A stretch of 26,855 nt of DNA from assembly GCA_946478975.1 (NCBI GenBank), contig CAMLEO010000068.1, positions 1 through 26,855 on the forward strand. Reading direction: 5' to 3'. Under the pieces are notes generated by a model that saw only the letters and a program-made list of their open reading frames with translations, did not search any database and was not told where the DNA came from. The translations under genes and the position numbers were made by a program. The DNA comes from an uncultured Steroidobacter sp. Its GTDB lineage: Bacteria > Pseudomonadota > Gammaproteobacteria > Steroidobacterales > Steroidobacteraceae. This document shows, in pieces, positions 24,148-26,855 of the stretch (positions within the stretch are counted from its first letter, which is position 1; the number at the start of each line of letters is the position of its first letter).

Positions 24148-25371
24148 TTGGAACAGTGTGATGTGATCATCGTGGGCGCAGGCCCCTCGGGCGCCATCGC
24201 TTCGGCTTTGTTGAATCGGCGCGGCTGGAAGACTCTGGTGCTCGAAGGCCAGCGGTTTCCGCGCTTTTCGATCGGCGAGAGCCTGCTGGCGCACTGCCTG
24301 GATTTCGTCGACGAGGCGGGCATGATGCCGGCGGTCGAGCGCGCCGGATTTCAATTCAAGAACGGCGCCGCGTTCGTGCGTGGCAGCGAATATGGCGACT
24401 TCGACTTCGGCGACAAATTCACGCCGGGCCGGAACACGACGTTCCAGGTGCAACGCGCGGTGTTCGACAAAGTGCTCGCTGACGAGGCGGAGAAACAGGG
24501 CGTCGAAATTCGTTATGAAACGCGCGTGACTGCGGTCGATCTCAACGGCGAGCGGCCGCGAGTTCGAGCTGTCGATGTGAGCGGCAAGGAATGTGACGTC
24601 GAAGGCAAGTTCATTCTCGACGCGAGCGGCTTCGGCCGTGTGCTGCCCAAGCTGCTCGACCTGGAGACGCCGTCGAGCTTCCCGGTGCGCAACGCTGTGT
24701 TTACTCACGTTGCCGATGGCGCCGCGCCGGATTCTTTCGATCGCAACAAGATTCAGGTCGTCGTTCATCCTCAGCATCGCGATGTATGGTTCTGGCTGAT
24801 TCCGTTCCAAGGCGGCCGCTGCTCGCTCGGCTGCGTGGCGCGCAAGGAGTTCTTTGCGACCTATCCGTCGACGCTCGATGAACGGTTGCGCAAGCTCGTG
24901 AGCGAAGAACCGTTTCTGAGCCGCGTGCTGGCGAAGGCCGCGTGGGACACGCCGGTGCGCGAGCTGTCCGGCTATGCCGCCAACGTGAAGGCCATGCATG
25001 GCAAAGGATTCGCTCTGCTGGGCAACGCGGCGGAATTCCTCGATCCGGTGTTTTCTTCCGGCGTCACCATCGCGATGCGTTCCGCCAGCATGGCGGCAAA
25101 AGTGCTCGACAAGCAGCTGCGCGGCGAGAGCGTCGACTGGACCAATGAGTTCGAGATCCCGCTGCGCAAAGGTGTCGATACGTTCCGCGCCTATGTGAAG
25201 GCGTGGTACGACGGCCGCTTCCAGGACATCATGTTTGCGAAGACCCAGCCGCCGGCGATTCGCGGCATGATCTGCGCGATTCTTGCCGGCTATGCGTGGG
25301 ACGAAACCAATCCGTTCGTCGCTGAACCCGAGCGCCGGCTCGACATGGTTGCTAAGCTCTGCGCCGCATGA
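24148..25371 (+). CDS. Flavin-dependent halogenase-like enzyme
   Basis: A 407-residue FAD enzyme starting at TTG 24148 (ribosome site GAGGAACGAG just before). It has the dinucleotide-binding GAGPSG, the FPRFSIGESLL block, and both motifs that mark flavin-dependent halogenases: WFWLIP at 214-219 (WxWxIP) and FLDPVFSSG at 297-305 (FxxPxxSxxG). The overall pattern is closer to phenol- or carrier-bound-substrate halogenases than to free-tryptophan halogenases. Known members use reduced FAD, oxygen and halide. Xanthomonadins are brominated aryl polyenes and their cluster encodes a similar enzyme, so halogenation of the aryl head is a fair inference. A plain oxidoreductase role cannot be excluded. 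It overlaps fabG by four bases. Confidence 0.88.
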   Translation: MEQCDVIIVGAGPSGAIASALLNRRGWKTLVLEGQRFPRFSIGESLLAHCLDFVDEAGMMPAVERAGFQFKNGAAFVRGSEYGDFDFGDKFTPGRNTTFQVQRAVFDKVLADEAEKQGVEIRYETRVTAVDLNGERPRVRAVDVSGKECDVEGKFILDASGFGRVLPKLLDLETPSSFPVRNAVFTHVADGAAPDSFDRNKIQVVVHPQHRDVWFWLIPFQGGRCSLGCVARKEFFATYPSTLDERLRKLVSEEPFLSRVLAKAAWDTPVRELSGYAANVKAMHGKGFALLGNAAEFLDPVFSSGVTIAMRSASMAAKVLDKQLRGESVDWTNEFEIPLRKGVDTFRAYVKAWYDGRFQDIMFAKTQPPAIRGMICAILAGYAWDETNPFVAEPERRLDMVAKLCAA

Positions 25372-26096
25372 GCGATTCCATCCTCGTCACCGGTTCCAGT
25401 CGCGGCATCGGCCGGGCCATCGCGCTGCGCGCGGCGGCGGACGGTTTCGATGTGGTCGTGCATTGCCGCTCGCGACGTGACGAAGCTGAAGCGGTGGCGA
25501 ACGAGATCAAAACGCTCGGCCGCCAGGCGCGAGTGTTGCAATTCGATGTCGCCGATCGCGCCGCCTGCGTGCAGGCGTTGAATGCTGATATCGCTCAGCA
25601 CGGCAGTTATTACGGCGTCGTTTGCAACGCCGGCATTCATTCCGACGCTGCGTTCCCCGCGATGAGCGAGGAGCAGTGGGACGGCGTGATGCGCACCAAC
25701 CTCGATGCGTTCTACAACGTGTTACAGCCGGTCATCATGCCGATGGTTCGCCGACGCGGGCCGGGGCGGATTGTCACATTGGCGTCGGTGTCGGGCATGG
25801 TCGGCAATCGCGGACAAGTGAATTACAGCGCTGCGAAGGCCGGCATCATCGGCGCGACCAAAGCGCTGGCCGTCGAGCTCGCGAAACGTCAGATCACCGT
25901 CAACTGCGTCGCGCCGGGCCTGATCAGCACCGAGATGGTCGATGAGCACGTGCCGATGGAAGAAATCCTGAAGGCGATTCCGGCGCAGCGTGCCGGCACG
26001 GCTGAAGAAGTCGCGGCCGCAGTTTCATTCCTTTTGTCGCGAGACGCTTCATACATCACGCGCCAGGTGCTCGCGGTGAATGGAGGGCTGTGCTGA
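25368..26096 (+). CDS. 3-oxoacyl-ACP reductase (FabG type)
   Basis: A 242-residue short-chain dehydrogenase: TGSSRGIG cofactor motif (residues 8-15), NAG at 88-90, and the catalytic set Asn111, Ser140, Tyr153 and Lys157 (YSAAK), ending in the normal FabG tail (VLAVNGGLC). It should reduce 3-oxoacyl groups on the carrier protein with NADPH. ATG 25368 overlaps the halogenase-like gene (ATGA), and its stop shares a base with the ketosynthase start (TGATG). Context points to polyene synthesis, not housekeeping fatty-acid synthesis. Confidence 0.94.
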   Translation: MSDSILVTGSSRGIGRAIALRAAADGFDVVVHCRSRRDEAEAVANEIKTLGRQARVLQFDVADRAACVQALNADIAQHGSYYGVVCNAGIHSDAAFPAMSEEQWDGVMRTNLDAFYNVLQPVIMPMVRRRGPGRIVTLASVSGMVGNRGQVNYSAAKAGIIGATKALAVELAKRQITVNCVAPGLISTEMVDEHVPMEEILKAIPAQRAGTAEEVAAAVSFLLSRDASYITRQVLAVNGGLC

Positions 26097-26805
26097 TGCG
26101 TCGTGTGGTCGTCACCGGCATGGGCGGCGTGTGCGGACTCGGGTCGAGCTGGCCCGAGATCCTCGCCGGTCTGCGCGCACGCCGAAACGTGATTCGCTAC
26201 ATGACCGCCTGGGATCGCTACACGGACATGAACACGCGCCTGGCGGGGCCGGTTGAATTCACGCCGCCGTCGAATTGGACGCGCAAGCAGCTGCGGAGCA
26301 TGGGTCGAGTGTCACAACTCGCGGTCCGATCTGCCGAGATGGCGCTTGCAGACGCAGGGTTGACCGGCGACCCCGTGATTTCCAGTGGTGCAACCGGTGT
26401 CGCCTGCGGCTCGTCGACCGGCAGCACGCCGGACATCAAAGATTTCGCGAGGATGGTGCTCAACAACGACAGCAGAGGACTGAACGCCAATTCTTACGTG
26501 CGCATGATGCCGCACACGGCTGCGGCCAACCTCGGCATCTTTTTCGGCGCCAAGGGTCGCCTCATTCCGACTTCCAGTGCCTGCACGTCGGGCAGTCAGG
26601 GCATCGGTTACGCCTACGAAGCGATCAAATTCGGCCGCCAGGATGTGATGATCGCCGGCGGCGCCGAAGAGCTGTGTGAGAGCGAGGCGATGGCGTTCGA
26701 TACGTTGTATGCGACCAGCCGGCTCAACGATCGGCCGCACCTCACGCCGCGTCCTTACGATCGCGATCGTGACGGGCTGGTGGTCGGCGAAGGCGCCGCA
26801 ATCAT
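26096..26805 (+). CDS. Beta-ketoacyl-ACP synthase (FabF type), 3' end lost
   Basis: About 236 residues of an elongating ketosynthase: VVVTGMGGVCGLG start, catalytic Cys163 in TSSACTSGSQGIGYAYEAI (the same number as in E. coli FabF), then MIAGGAEELCESEAMAFDTL and PYDRDRDGLVVGEGAAI. The two later active-site histidines are beyond the break. A ribosome site GGAGGG (26082-26087) lies 8 nt before ATG 26096. After 26805 the sequence is adapter, so the stop at 26825-26827 is not biological. Confidence 0.93.
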
Positions 26806-26855
26806 AGATCGGAAGAGCGTCGTGTAGGGAAAGAGTGTTGCTGATAGTGTAGATC
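26806..26855. other. Illumina TruSeq adapter contamination
   Basis: From 26806 the sequence reads AGATCGGAAGAGCGTCGTGT and continues without mismatch, as I remember it, through the 33-base reverse complement of the TruSeq read-1 adapter (to 26838). It is followed by eight bases TGCTGATA (26839-26846), the place of the i5 index, and by GTGTAGATC (26847-26855), the next constant adapter part. These 50 bases are synthetic. Confidence 0.97.

Larger units (their letters stand above)
20927..26805. other. Aryl-polyene / xanthomonadin-like biosynthetic cluster, 5' part
   Basis: Eight genes in a row have the enzyme set of an aryl-polyene locus: carrier-protein activator, acyltransferase, acyl carrier protein, family 2 glycosyltransferase, hot-dog thioesterase, halogenase-like flavoenzyme, FabG ketoreductase and FabF ketosynthase. 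All but the first are on the plus strand, and from the carrier protein on they overlap or are at most 9 bp apart. Missing from the usual set are the aryl-acyl ligase, dehydratases, second ketosynthase, LolA-like protein and MMPL exporter. These probably lie past 26805, where the contig ends in adapter. Cluster type is inferred from gene content. Confidence 0.75.

Noticed and set aside
24004..24999. 331-codon minus-strand open frame
   Set aside because: Antisense shadow of the thioesterase and halogenase-like genes.
26090..26827. Complete 245-residue ketosynthase
   Set aside because: The last codons and the stop come from adapter sequence; the real gene is truncated at about 26805.
1..26855. 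CRISPR arrays, tRNA or rRNA genes, insertion-sequence transposases
   Set aside because: I looked for them and saw none; the only mobile-type signals are the def-fmt inverted repeat and the RHS remnant.

Overview
The window looks like one contig end from a high-GC gammaproteobacterium. The lysM / def-fmt-rsmB-DUF4390-NtrY/NtrX block, the priA-argS-SPOR block and an aryl-polyene-type locus together recall the Xanthomonadales / Nevskiales / Steroidobacter side of the class. That placement is inference from gene order and protein character; there is no rRNA or tRNA gene to test it.

Layout. 1-8868 is conserved housekeeping: a LysM envelope protein (minus strand, cut by the window edge) diverges from def-fmt-rsmB. 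These are followed by a DUF4390 protein and an NtrY-like/NtrX-like two-component pair whose genes overlap. A 166-bp inverted-repeat element sits between def and fmt. 8869-12571 is accessory: a small cytoplasmic protein, a small glycine-rich membrane protein, a 5'-truncated RHS gene and a TonB-like protein. The RHS gene carries a phospholipase A2-like tip broken by one missing base and is followed by a likely membrane immunity gene. 12625-14428 is an ECF42-type sigma factor with its YCII/DGPF partner gene and a matching candidate promoter. 14409-19048 (minus) is priA-argS-SPOR protein. 19190-20979 is a second sigma factor in a four-gene overlapping operon ending with a DUF3106 protein built from an 18-residue repeat.

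20927 to the end is the start of an aryl-polyene / xanthomonadin-like pigment cluster: phosphopantetheinyl transferase (minus), then acyltransferase, acyl carrier protein, glycosyltransferase, thioesterase, flavin-dependent halogenase-like enzyme, FabG-type ketoreductase and FabF-type ketosynthase. Most of these genes overlap by a few bases and should be co-transcribed. The transferase would load the carrier protein, the ketosynthase and ketoreductase would extend and reduce a polyene, and the halogenase-like enzyme could decorate its aryl head. The ketosynthase is cut off: the last 50 bases (26806-26855) are Illumina TruSeq adapter including a readable 8-base index, so the contig's 3' end is artificial and the cluster continues in the real genome.
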